A stretch of 64,000 nucleotides of DNA from Aquimarina algicola (lineage in GTDB: Bacteria; Bacteroidota; Bacteroidia; Flavobacteriales; Flavobacteriaceae): assembly GCF_006443095.1 (NCBI RefSeq), contig NZ_VFWZ01000009.1, forward strand, positions 316,990-380,989. Direction: 5' to 3'. A program made the position numbers and the translations under genes. Under the pieces are notes generated by a model, which did no database searches, had not been told where the DNA came from, and saw only the letters and a list, made by a program, of their open reading frames with translations. Of the stretch, positions 19,201 through 23,921 are shown piece after piece (the stretch's first letter is position 1; every line of letters starts with the position of its first letter).

Positions 19201-19374
19201 TGCACAGATCGTCTGATCTAATCCTGCATTGATTGTACAACTTTGTGCAGTAGCAGAGAGAGTACTCAGAAAAACAAAGAAAGCGAAACAGAGAAAATGA
19301 AGTATACTTAATGAACTTCTTTTAGAAAGAAAATAAGATTTATTCTCTTCTTTGGTTAAGTAGAATTGTTTCAT
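7228..19374 (-). CDS. Giant T9SS type-B surface adhesin (4048 aa; PKD-like, cadherin-like and DUF11 repeats)
   Basis: The signal peptide ends ATAQ (residue 44). About residues 45-1430 hold some 15 PKD/SprB-like domains, each starting AGPDQ-x-x-C and followed by a G-x-W-T-x-x-S-G-P strand. Residues 1433-1560 are one DUF11 domain. Residues 1570-3050 hold 13 alternating cadherin/VCBS-like domains of ~110 residues, starting PPVAVDD or PPVANDD. Residues 3050-3950 hold seven more DUF11 domains (D-L-S-x-x-K...VGD...TFT). The last ~95 residues are a type-B T9SS sorting domain (NEFSPNNDGVND, IYNRWGNIVYE, WDG). The many Asp-rich loops suggest Ca2+ binding. It is probably a SprB-like filament for gliding or attachment, exported by the T9SS with the PorP/SprF and OmpA proteins encoded downstream. 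The ligand is unknown. Confidence 0.95.
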   Translation of the reverse strand: MKQFYLTKEENKSYFLSKRSSLSILHFLCFAFFVFLSTLSATAQSCTINAGLDQTICANDVMQLQGNSPDTYASGPTWTQTAGPSVIISDPTIDDPIITGFIPGNTYEFQYAAECFNGDTPSQTVSITVDPITIANAGSDVASCPDSSGSIVITGNAPGSGETGQWTVVGANNAGVNISIPTSASTPITLPETSAGTTTLRWTISSSGASSCSSSDDITVTNYGGELPVSAGPDQTLSNCYTVSQSTNLNGSFGGNNLNGQQGTWTFVSGPTAPTIGNVNNANTGVSGLFEGTYTFRWDVVGPCASGSDTVTITVPAATQDVTNASIQDNNIRLCDASTTQVTLVGSTPDFTNETVLWEQISGPSVTIESPTNSTTQITGLTNPNSYQFRYTITNNVTMCTSVATARVRYNASAISIVVNSGNDITGTCAQTSFDVPFTFTSGNRTDFSIVSGPADSSITFPTPFQNAGNSPTRINVFDVSGTYRVNFRRSRTGDLQGCDEAYDAINITVSLNPSGSNAGSDQFFVCGQINGNLAGSPIQDGELSVWSQVSGPNTATIADIYAQTTPISNMIPGTYVFRYTVSAGPDCVPPATSDTTIEVSPTTNNPVNAGADQTGICVGADVQLAADPGNDAQTGTWSGPPGITFSDINDPNAIASGFNAPSTTYTLTWSLDITDNSGCTLAPATDTVDIVTNADLSPTNAMAGGDQCLASGTTNVPLSGNAPAAGEEGLWSVTPSAGVTFVDATQANTTATVPGDGIYTFTWTIGYSAPPTNSCPSTSDSIEVVISDINAGVSAGTDKSLCLDPVLLSFDMDADPAPVGGEGTWNLVSGGQFTVSDPNDPTATFSNLLDGTYVFEWVIAYGDCPVTTPADQVTVEIGIPPTTANIQGGDQVICAANNTSITADPLTNPTTESGVWSVVSGPNTPNISDPSSNSINVTGLTTGRYIFDWTITSNSPLCPSSSDSIIVDVFAPASAGPDQTLCEVTSILLEATAGTTGTWTQVANGAPASTISQSPSNSNTANATVVPGNTYEFQFATDYTGSGSACNNTDTVTIVVSSGPSTPPTAGPDQILCNGDTTTATMVGNVPPGDPGLTAEWSFVSEPTGSVANITTPAANNTTITGLSVPGLYILQWNFSVANCTDEADIMRIEVFDAPTPIEAGPDQTNACQQDAQLNATTPTVGIGTWSFANPGDDPSGGAVVIDSPNNPQTTLSNIPDDVGNDGIDDVYVLTWTVSNGGPFPSPTSACNPQSDTVTLTFTGAPPTPADAGPDQNLCDDTQTFLDAVPVTSGTGTWTQTSGPPGATIAAPNNPNSLVIDLSPGTFEFTWTTTGGGCTSTDVMEVTIVSDPIVAEAGPDQSLPELSVVTLDATPATAPAVGQWTQVSGPTTANFVDDANPTTDVTGTTVGTYIFEWTVTNGSCDPRRDRVTIQITPIIDLELIKSVLPSAAKVGETVTFTVAIENTSGTSNATGVEVVDIIPNGYTLVPGTVSNSGLYNAGNLSITWSGLNITSASTLNLTFDAVVNATGPYNNSAQITASNEFDPDSTPNNNDPLEDDQDEATVTITPNDPPVAVDDQRLNNTLGDPVAVLILNNDSDSDGTLDTESVDLDTPVGATGIVTDLDGDVIGFTVPGEGTWAYDDDTGELTFSPEPGFTGNPTDITYTVRDDSGNTSNVANVNIEYTFTPPVANDDTNLTPTPINDPTALNIINNDLLAEGSTPNPSDVDVDLDLTTPGIQNSLNVPGEGNWVYDPASGIVTFTPQGGFTTNPTPITYELTDLDNGQTDTALITVTYQQPPVAVDDSNTGNTPGTTVNQSITANDNDPDGLIDPDTVNLTVPVGALNTVTDINGNIIGFDVPGEGTWSYNRITGLLSFTPEDGFTGNPTDITYTVRDDDGNVSNLATVTVGYTPTPPVANDDTNATPTPIGDNTDLAILTNDELADGTTPDVSDVSIDLDPGTPGIQTTVNVPGEGDWTYNPTTGIVTFDPEPAFTGNPTPITYEMTDLDNGQTDTALITVTYQQPPVAVDDSNTGNTPGTTVSIAITGNDNDPDGTIDPTSVNLTTPVGATGVITDLDGNTIGFTVPGEGTWSYDETTGQLSFDPQDGFTGDPTPVTYTVDDNDGNTSNLATVTVGYTPTPPVANDDTNATPTPIGDNTDLAILTNDELADGTTPDVSDVTIDLDPGTPGIQTTVNVPGEGDWTYNPTTGIVTFDPEPAFTGNPTPITYEMTDLDNGQTDTALITVTYQQPPVAVDDSNTGNTPGTTVSIAITGNDNDPDGTIDPTSVNLTTPGGATGIVTDLDGNTIGFTVPGEGTWSYDETTGQLSFDPQDGFTGDPTPVTYTVDDNDGNTSNLATVTVGYTPTPPVANDDTNATPTPIGDNTDLAILTNDELADGTTPDVSDVTIDLDPGTPGIQTTVNVPGEGDWTYNPTTGIVTFDPEPAFTGNPTPITYEMTDLDNGQTDTALITVTYQQPPVAVDDSNTGNTPGTTVSIAITGNDNDPDGTIDPTSVNLTTPGGATGIVTDLDGNVIGFTVPGEGTWSYDETTGQLSFDPQDGFTGDPTPVTYTVDDNDGNTSNLATVTVGYTPTPPVANDDTNATPTPIGNNTDLAILTNDELADGTTPDVSDVSIDLDPGTPGIQTTINVIGEGEWTYNPTTGIVTFDPEPAFTGNPTPITYEMTDLDNGQTDTALITVTYQQPPVAVDDSNTGNTPGTIVSIAITGNDNDPDGTIDPTSVNLTTPVGATGIVTDLDGNVIGFTVPGQGTWSYNETTGQLSFDPQDGFTSDPTPVTYTVDDNDGNTSNLATVTVGYTPIPPVPNDDNSSNNVTNNSVTLNIINNDVLADGSTPLPSDVFVDLVIPVSATSIVIGANFSTIGFTVPGEGDWLYNETTGQITFTPEAGFTGDPTPIDYNIIDADNLEISVAPATITIDYAIQPPVAVDNEDLNNNPGDTVDITILTNDSDPDGTLDPNGVNLIPPTGATGIITDGDGDVTEFTVTGEGTWTYNPATQTLSFDPDPGFITDPTPIFYTVDDNDGNPSNQAEVRIDYLDVADLSLIKRVVDNDITPFTGTEITFEVRVTNDGPALATGVSVTDLLPNGYDFVLYSSTAGVYDETTGIWNIGTIPSGDTETLLIDVLVNETGNYTNVAQVTASGVLDLDSTPNNNILAEDDQDEVVVTPVLTPRIDLSVTKIADDLTPDVGGTITFTMTVTNDGPSNATNVVVTDLLASGYQYVSSTVTTGTYEPLNGSWTIGNLSNGVTQTLTITANVLATGDYTNVVEVTDATENDIDSTPANNDDTEDDQVTIRPVPVSVSDLAVTKTVDNATPRVGDNVDFTILLENLGLSNASGIEVTDVLPTGYTFVSYEATAGIYDDVTGVWAVNRTLVDGDIERLTITATVNPTGPYSNTAEITASDNLDSDTANNISTIGTTPVAIADLSLVKTVSNTNPDVTDNITFTLTVTNDGPSVATGIIVTDPIPSGFNHISNTSGGAYNPASGLWNIPTLGIGATTTIDITVSINTLGSYINVAEITAVNEIDPDSTPGNGDINEDDQDEVQVFPRVITDIEVTKTVDSFNPEVGDQITFTVTIINNGPSNATGIVVEDVIASGYSFDSASPSIGTYDETIGSWDIGNMANGTTETLDITVTVLPSGIYSNTAELIALDTFDPDSNPDNNVDSEDDQDTVNPRPSGLADLSIEKVVSNTAPLVGDSVEFTINVTNSGDSDATGVEVTDRLPAGYTFESFVSTAGLYDSSTGIWSLNGTILNGTTESLIILATVNEPSNTTDEYINIAEITRSDQADPDSDTRTGIDVDDLGDGLPDDDESRVVVTPQFVDIAIGKSVAPTRVTIGDEVVFTITATNDNASVNATNVVIEDLLPQGYQYISSDASSGDYDPVRGLWTLSGINTSETETLNITVRVLDVDDYINVAGLLDVDQFDINTANNRDDAFVETQCLTIFNEFSPNNDGVNDTFNIDCISRFPDNRLEIYNRWGNIVYEKDNYDNSWDGTSNGRAVIYTEDKLPVGTYYYILNLGDGSEPKAGWIYLNR
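10934..13645 (-). repeat. Four 678-bp tandem units inside the adhesin gene
   Basis: The same anchor sequence (GG[TC]GTATATCCTAC) recurs at 10934, 11612, 12290, 12968 and 13646, spaced exactly 678 bp with no indels. Each unit encodes 226 residues, a PPVANDD domain plus a PPVAVDD domain. Differences between units are mostly silent third-position changes, with a few replacements. More diverged copies flank the array on both sides. The pattern fits tandem duplication with continuing gene conversion and purifying selection. Confidence 0.93.
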
Positions 19375-19516
19375 AGATTTTGGTTCAAAAACTTTTTAAA
19401 ACATATTAAAAACAATCTTGTTGGATATAGTAATATTAATCCAATAAGTTTGCTAGAACTATTTAATTGATTTTAGGGGTAATTATTTTTGACTTGTGTG
19501 TGGTACTTGTAAAATT

Positions 19517-19544
19517 CAAATTTAACATTAAATTATGAAAACAA
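19517..19544 (-). promoter_or_regulatory. Bacteroidota-type promoter of the adhesin operon
   Basis: Read on the minus strand: TTG, a 17-nt spacer, then TAAATTTG, an exact TAnnTTTG -7 box. The start of transcription would be about 135-140 nt upstream of the adhesin ATG, giving a long untranslated leader. Confidence 0.6.
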
Positions 19545-20137
19545 GTTACGGTTATACCGCAAAATATTAACGCGTATAGCTTTTGTTTAAATATTTGATT
19601 TATAAGTGTTTATTTTGGTTTTGTGTTTAATTTCCTATAAAGTAATACATGTTTTTGCTTTATTTTTTTTAACAAAAATGTTTAGAAAAGACATAAATAC
19701 GCCTTTGAGCTATATGAAGATACTTTTAAGCCTTTAAATTTATAATGTTTGAACTCTGAATCTTATTGTTTAAAGTGTATTGTCTAAAATTTAAATTCTA
19801 CTTTTAAATCATTCATATATCATTTATAAGTTATTTAAATAGTGAAACCATTATGTATTTAGTTTTGTCCTATCATATAATGAATTAAAGAATAATGAAA
19901 GTAACTAGTATTGTAAAACAATATTATTTTTTGTAGAGAATAAGGTAGTAGTCATTTTTATTGTTCAATAAATAACTAATTTTTACGTTAACCTATTATA
20001 GTTTTATTAATAAAGAGTGAGTGTATAATAGTTCTGCTTTTTATTTTAAGATTTTTTACTTCTAAAATAGAGTAGTAAGTGTAGTTACTATTTTATCATA
20101 TAATTTACCTATTAACTAGTATTAAGCGCTAGATTTT

Positions 20138-20145
20138 TAATTTTG
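20138..20145 (+). promoter_or_regulatory. Possible -7 box of the MscS gene
   Basis: TAATTTTG matches TAnnTTTG and lies 25 nt upstream of the MscS start codon. No TTG is seen at the -33 position, so the match is partial. Confidence 0.4.
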
Positions 20146-20170
20146 TAATACATCCAAATTATAATATATA

Positions 20171-21049
20171 ATGTTACTACTATTTACATTTCAAGAATTA
20201 AAGAAGATACCCACAGGGGATTCATTAACATTGCAAGAATATTCAGAAAAGCTTTTTTTATATGTTTTTGAACAAATCAAAGAATTTGGACCTAGACTTA
20301 TCACTGCAATATTAATATTCATTATAGGTTCTTGGTTAATCAAAAAGGTTGTTAAGGCTATCTCAAGGATTATGACTAAAAGTAAATATGATGAGTCTCT
20401 ACAAAAATTTTTATTGAATCTTTTGAGTTGGGCTTTCAAAGTACTTTTAATCATTATAGTAATATCGCGTTTGGGAGTTGATGTTACAACTTTTGCTGCA
20501 GTAATTGCAGCAGCAGGATTGGCTGTTGGGTTAGCTTTGCAAGGATCATTATCAAATTTTGCCGGTGGTGTACTTATTATAATTTTTAGACCTTATAAAA
20601 TAGGGGATCTTATAGAAGCTCAGGGAGTTTTGGGTGTAGTTAAAGAGATAGAGATTTTTACGACTAAAATAATTACTCCTCAAAACAAACTTGCTATTGT
20701 TCCTAATGGTGCTTTGGCAAATGGCAATATCATTAATTATACTGTAGAAGGTAAAATGAGAGTAGATATCACGATTGGTATTGGGTATAATGAAGATATG
20801 AAACAAGCAAAAGAAATATTACTAAAAGAACTGGTTACAAATCCATTGGTGTTAAAAGATCCCCAGCCAAGCGTTAATGTAAGTAACTTGGGTGAAAGTT
20901 CTGTTGATCTTGCTGTACGGCCATATTGCCATCCAGACCATTACTGGGATGTATATTTTGAAACATTAGAAAATTGTAAGTTGGCATTAGATAAAGCAGG
21001 AATAGAAATCCCATATCCTCATTCTGTTGAAATTCAAAAAGAAGGTTGA
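20171..21049 (+). CDS. Mechanosensitive ion channel, MscS family
   Basis: 292 residues. Two hydrophobic helices (about 41-62 and 82-102) precede the pore-lining third helix, seen as the small-residue-rich AAAGLAVGLALQGSLSNFAGG (about 118-138). The MscS beta domain follows (FRPYKIGDLIEAQGVLG, VPNGALANGNIIN) and then the alpha/beta C-terminal domain. The length matches small MscS channels of E. coli type. Such channels open on membrane tension and release solutes during hypo-osmotic shock. It is a single gene on its own transcript. Confidence 0.94.
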   Translation: MLLLFTFQELKKIPTGDSLTLQEYSEKLFLYVFEQIKEFGPRLITAILIFIIGSWLIKKVVKAISRIMTKSKYDESLQKFLLNLLSWAFKVLLIIIVISRLGVDVTTFAAVIAAAGLAVGLALQGSLSNFAGGVLIIIFRPYKIGDLIEAQGVLGVVKEIEIFTTKIITPQNKLAIVPNGALANGNIINYTVEGKMRVDITIGIGYNEDMKQAKEILLKELVTNPLVLKDPQPSVNVSNLGESSVDLAVRPYCHPDHYWDVYFETLENCKLALDKAGIEIPYPHSVEIQKEG

Positions 21050-21587
21050 TTTTGAGAACGTAAAAGTTCAATTTTAACAAAAAATTATAGTTTAAAGATC
21101 GATAATTAGCGTTTTTGGAAGATGAAGTGAGTTAGGATAAAATGACTTTTTTAAGGTTGTAATCGTATCAATACGCTAAATAAATAGCTGTTTCTTAAAT
21201 ATTTATACTTGTTTTTTAACTTATGTTTTTTGATGTGAATAAATGTAAAAGCTTGTTTTTTAGTTTTTTATGATTATTCCTTGTTTTTCTCATTTAATAA
21301 TATGCCTTAAAACCAGCATCTTACAGCAGTACTCAAAAAATTATGGTTTTACCATAATAAATATGTGTTTTACAGGTATATAAGTTTAACAATTTGTATT
21401 TATCTTTAGAATGTCTTTATGAAAGAAGTTTAAATGTATAATAATCATGGATTATTTTATGTAAGAACTATAAAGACAAAATTATTGGTTTAAAGCTAAT
21501 AATTAAACAACCCCACTTTTTGTAAAACTTTGGCGAGCTAACAAAAGTAGGGTTTGAATAACGATTAATTTATTAAAATTAACCACT
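21050..21587. other. 538-bp AT-rich non-coding stretch
   Basis: No gene is seen. A perfect 8-bp palindrome with a 3-nt loop (ATTATGGT / ACCATAAT) lies at 21340-21358. An imperfect hairpin (CCCACTTTTTGT ... ACAAAAGTAGGG) lies at about 21513-21554, just before the small ORF at 21588. Neither matches a known element that I recognise. Confidence 0.5.
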
Positions 21588-21887
21588 ATGTTTGGAATAT
21601 TACTTCATAAGTTTGCATCTATTTTCTTAGAAATAACTTATTTAGCTTATTTATCACTTCTTAGAAAACCAACAATTCATTGGCTTTCATTTTTCGGTGT
21701 GAAATATAGGAATTTTGTAATTTCTTTACGGGCTTACCGTATGTATTTTAGCATTTTCTTAACAGATTGGTTTGTTTCAGTAAATTTTAATTTAAAAAAA
21801 TGTAAAGAAGTTCTTGATTTAAATAATAAGAACTTTAAATATATAGGTTTTCACTTTAATGGTGAAAGCTCGAGTTTATATGTTTAG
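21588..21887 (+). CDS. Hypothetical small protein (99 aa), uncertain
   Basis: An ATG ORF preceded by an AT-rich leader. The product is rich in Phe, Tyr and Leu, with a hydrophobic N-terminal segment (about residues 1-24) and another around 53-68, and a basic middle. No family motif is recognised. It stands alone between two non-coding hairpin-rich stretches, which reduces confidence that it is expressed. It could be an orphan membrane protein or a chance ORF in AT-rich DNA. Confidence 0.35.
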   Translation: MFGILLHKFASIFLEITYLAYLSLLRKPTIHWLSFFGVKYRNFVISLRAYRMYFSIFLTDWFVSVNFNLKKCKEVLDLNNKNFKYIGFHFNGESSSLYV

Positions 21888-21914
21888 AACTAAAATATTA
21901 TGAAATAAAAATTT

Positions 21915-21975
21915 ACATTTTGACGATGTGTTTACTTTTAAATCCCCCGTTTTTAGGGGTAATTTCGGGGGTTTT
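21915..21975 (+). repeat. 61-nt structured repeat, copy 1
   Basis: First of two 61-nt elements that differ at four positions only. A conserved 28-nt 5' part (beginning ACATTTTGACGATGTG) is followed by a hairpin with stem TCCCCCG / CGGGGG-T and a conserved loop containing TAGGGGTAATTT. In this copy the stem has one T-T mismatch and is followed by TTTTAATTT. It may be a small RNA 3' end or a repeated RNA motif. Confidence 0.6.
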
Positions 21976-22024
21976 AATTTAATCTTTCAAATGTAAATGT
22001 TAGAAAATAATATAAAGATTATAC

Positions 22025-22047
22025 TTTGACAAGGTAATGATGTCAAA
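22025..22047. repeat. 7-bp perfect inverted repeat between the two 61-nt elements
   Basis: TTTGACA, a 9-nt spacer, TGTCAAA. It resembles a small operator or RNA hairpin. The 5' half echoes the TTTTGACG found in both flanking 61-nt elements. Confidence 0.4.
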
Positions 22048-22094
22048 CTCCTTTTTACTATTAATATTATTGTAGAAAGGTTTACAAAAGAAAA

Positions 22095-22117
22095 CAGCAA
22101 ATTATAATAATTTGCTG
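22095..22117. repeat. 10-bp perfect palindrome just upstream of element copy 2
   Basis: CAGCAAATTA, TAA, TAATTTGCTG. The palindrome ends 7 nt before the second 61-nt element, so together they give two adjacent hairpins. Copy 1 has no equivalent palindrome. Confidence 0.5.
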
Positions 22118-22124
22118 GAAAGAA

Positions 22125-22185
22125 ACATTTTGACGATGTGTTTACTTTTAAATCCCTCGTTATTAGGGGTAATTTCGAGGGATTT
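22125..22185 (+). repeat. 61-nt structured repeat, copy 2
   Basis: Second copy, exactly 210 bp after the first and without indels. Two of its four differences are one C-to-T and one G-to-A change on opposite arms of the stem, which preserve pairing. A third turns the T-T mismatch of copy 1 into a T-A pair, giving a perfect 10-bp stem (AAATCCCTCG / CGAGGGATTT). A T-run follows, as in an intrinsic terminator. The covariation indicates selection on RNA structure. Confidence 0.65.
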
Positions 22186-22317
22186 TTTTATGACGTAAAG
22201 TTATAAAAAAAATGAAAATAGTTAAATGATCATTTAAAATTAAATGTTTTGAATAAAATATACCTTCTAGGTAGACATGCTTACAAGTGTTTATATTAGG
22301 TTTAAGTAGATGGGTAG

Positions 22318-22357
22318 AAAGCTGTTTGAGTATACATCAAACAGCTTTTCTTTTTTT
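22318..22357 (+). terminator. Strong terminator hairpin upstream of trmH
   Basis: A perfect 12-bp stem (AAAGCTGTTTGA / TCAAACAGCTTT), a 7-nt loop and a long T-rich tail. It has no obvious upstream gene on the plus strand, so it may end a small RNA starting in the preceding region. Its position also argues that trmH starts downstream of it. Confidence 0.8.
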
Positions 22358-22387
22358 AGTTTTAGTATTCTTTATATTTTCGCTTTT

Positions 22388-23044
22388 ATGATCGATAAAA
22401 AGCTATTGAGATATTTAGAATCCTTTCTCACGCCGAGGCGACTAGAACTATACGAAAAAGTTTTAGAGAAACGTACTCGACATTTTACCGTTGCAATAGA
22501 AGATGTATATCAATTGCATAACACAAGTGCTGTAATTAGAAGTTGTGATGTCTTTGGTGTTCAAGATCTTCATGTGATAGAAGAAGTTAATCAAAAACGA
22601 ATCGACAGGGAAATAGCTATGGGAGCTCAAAAATGGGTTGATATACATAGATATAATAGCACAAAAAATTGTATTGATTACTTAAAGAATGATGGATATC
22701 AAATTGTTGCAACAACACCTCATGACGATTCTGAAGTTTTGCAAGATTTTGATGTTACTCAAAAAACTGCCTTCTTTTTTGGGAGGGAACAACAAGGCTT
22801 AAGTGATGAAGTTTTAGAACAAGCAGACGGTAGACTACATATTCCTATGATGGGATTTACAGAGAGTTTAAATATATCTGTTTCTGCGGCAATTATTCTG
22901 CAACACGTTACGTATCAACTATCAAAAAGTAGTATACAATGGCAACTATCTGAGGAGCAAAAGCTGGAAAAACGAATGCAGTGGGCAAAAAAAGCTATAA
23001 AGAGCCATGAGCAAATCATTCAAAGGTATTACCAAGAAAATTGA
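22388..23044 (+). CDS. trmH: tRNA/rRNA 2'-O-methyltransferase, TrmH (SpoU) family
   Basis: 218 residues from the ATG at 22388. A longer frame from 22310 would translate through the terminator hairpin and is rejected. The three SPOUT motifs are present: N-x-x-A-V-I-R-S-C in motif 1, FFFGREQQGLS in motif 2 and IPMMGFTESLNISVSAAI in motif 3. The C-terminal basic helix is typical of TrmH, which methylates the ribose of G18 in tRNA. The close match in length and the N-terminal FLTPRRLELYEKVLEKRTRHFTV segment favour TrmH over the rRNA enzyme RlmB. Confidence 0.9.
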   Translation: MIDKKLLRYLESFLTPRRLELYEKVLEKRTRHFTVAIEDVYQLHNTSAVIRSCDVFGVQDLHVIEEVNQKRIDREIAMGAQKWVDIHRYNSTKNCIDYLKNDGYQIVATTPHDDSEVLQDFDVTQKTAFFFGREQQGLSDEVLEQADGRLHIPMMGFTESLNISVSAAIILQHVTYQLSKSSIQWQLSEEQKLEKRMQWAKKAIKSHEQIIQRYYQEN

Positions 23045-23059
23045 ATGATTAGGTTGTAT

Positions 23060-23836
23060 TTATTTTCTGTCTAATACTTTGTATTCTTCATAACATTCAC
23101 TGATAGCATCAAGAATTTGTAAATCGTTTGCAAATTTTATAAAGTCTGACGAGTAGTTACAATTTCGAAGAATTTCATCAATATCTAATCGGTCTACTTG
23201 TAATAGAGCCATTAGCGTTTCTCTATCAAATTTTGTTTCTAATAGATTTCTGATTTCGTCATCTTTTTTCATTTTTCGTAACTTTCTAAGCTCTTTAGAT
23301 CGTTTACTAAAAATGTTGTACAAAAAGTCTGCGGGGTTAAATATAGCTCCTAATACCTTATTTACTGCCCCTGGTTGCCTACTACCTCCTTCATAACCGC
23401 TATTTAGCCCTGAGATACTATATCTGTAATTATTATATACAGGAATTCTTTTGGCGTCAATTTCTAGATACCCCGTTAGTTGAACATCTGCAACTACAAC
23501 TTCTTCTAGAGCGATACCTAGTTCTGTCATTTTAATTTTAACGTCCCCAAATTTTATCCAATCATTAGTTACTCGTACTTTTAATGGTTTATAGCCAATA
23601 TAAGTAAAGTATAGTGTATCATTAACCTGAGCTTTGATAGAAAAATCTCCTTCTTTTGTAGTTATGGTTCCTATAACCTGACTTAGGTTTACAATATGAA
23701 CATTTTCTAATTTCTGATCTGTAGATGCATTAAGAACTTTTCCTGATACAGTAGCATCAGAAGTATTTTGATCCTGTGCATTTGCAATTGATATCCCAAT
23801 TATAAATAAAAATGTATATAATAATGTTTTCTCCAT
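23060..23836 (-). CDS. Secreted carboxypeptidase-regulatory-like domain protein
   Basis: 258 residues with a signal peptide ending NAQ. Residues ~27-100 are a CarboxypepD_reg-like beta-sandwich (VSGKVLNASTDQKLENVHI, YFTYIGYKPL), as found at the N-terminus of SusC/TonB receptors, here without plug or barrel. The remaining ~150 residues are basic and helical, with no catalytic motif seen. Such stand-alone proteins are common in the Flavobacteriaceae and of unknown role, probably periplasmic or outer-membrane associated. It is convergent with trmH, only 15 nt away. Confidence 0.85.
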   Translation of the reverse strand: MEKTLLYTFLFIIGISIANAQDQNTSDATVSGKVLNASTDQKLENVHIVNLSQVIGTITTKEGDFSIKAQVNDTLYFTYIGYKPLKVRVTNDWIKFGDVKIKMTELGIALEEVVVADVQLTGYLEIDAKRIPVYNNYRYSISGLNSGYEGGSRQPGAVNKVLGAIFNPADFLYNIFSKRSKELRKLRKMKKDDEIRNLLETKFDRETLMALLQVDRLDIDEILRNCNYSSDFIKFANDLQILDAISECYEEYKVLDRK

Positions 23837-23921
23837 ATATATAGTACGACGTTGAATTTTATTTAAAATAACATAAAAATCGGACCAAAAATCATATTAC
23901 TATGTTAAAACCATTTTTTGG

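Larger units (their letters stand above)
19375..20170. other. 796-bp AT-rich divergent intergenic region
   Basis: No ORF of credible composition was seen. It separates the minus-strand adhesin operon from the plus-strand MscS gene and contains a promoter-like element for each direction. The remaining ~550 bp is AT-rich with no clear structure. Confidence 0.7.

Noticed and set aside
22310..22387. 26-codon N-terminal extension of TrmH
   Set aside because: It runs through a near-perfect terminator hairpin and is unlike TrmH N-termini; the ATG at 22388 gives a normal start.
21050..22387. Possible insertion-sequence remnant or integron attC sites in the hairpin-rich stretch
   Set aside because: No transposase fragment, no terminal inverted repeats with target duplication, and the hairpins lack attC core boxes.
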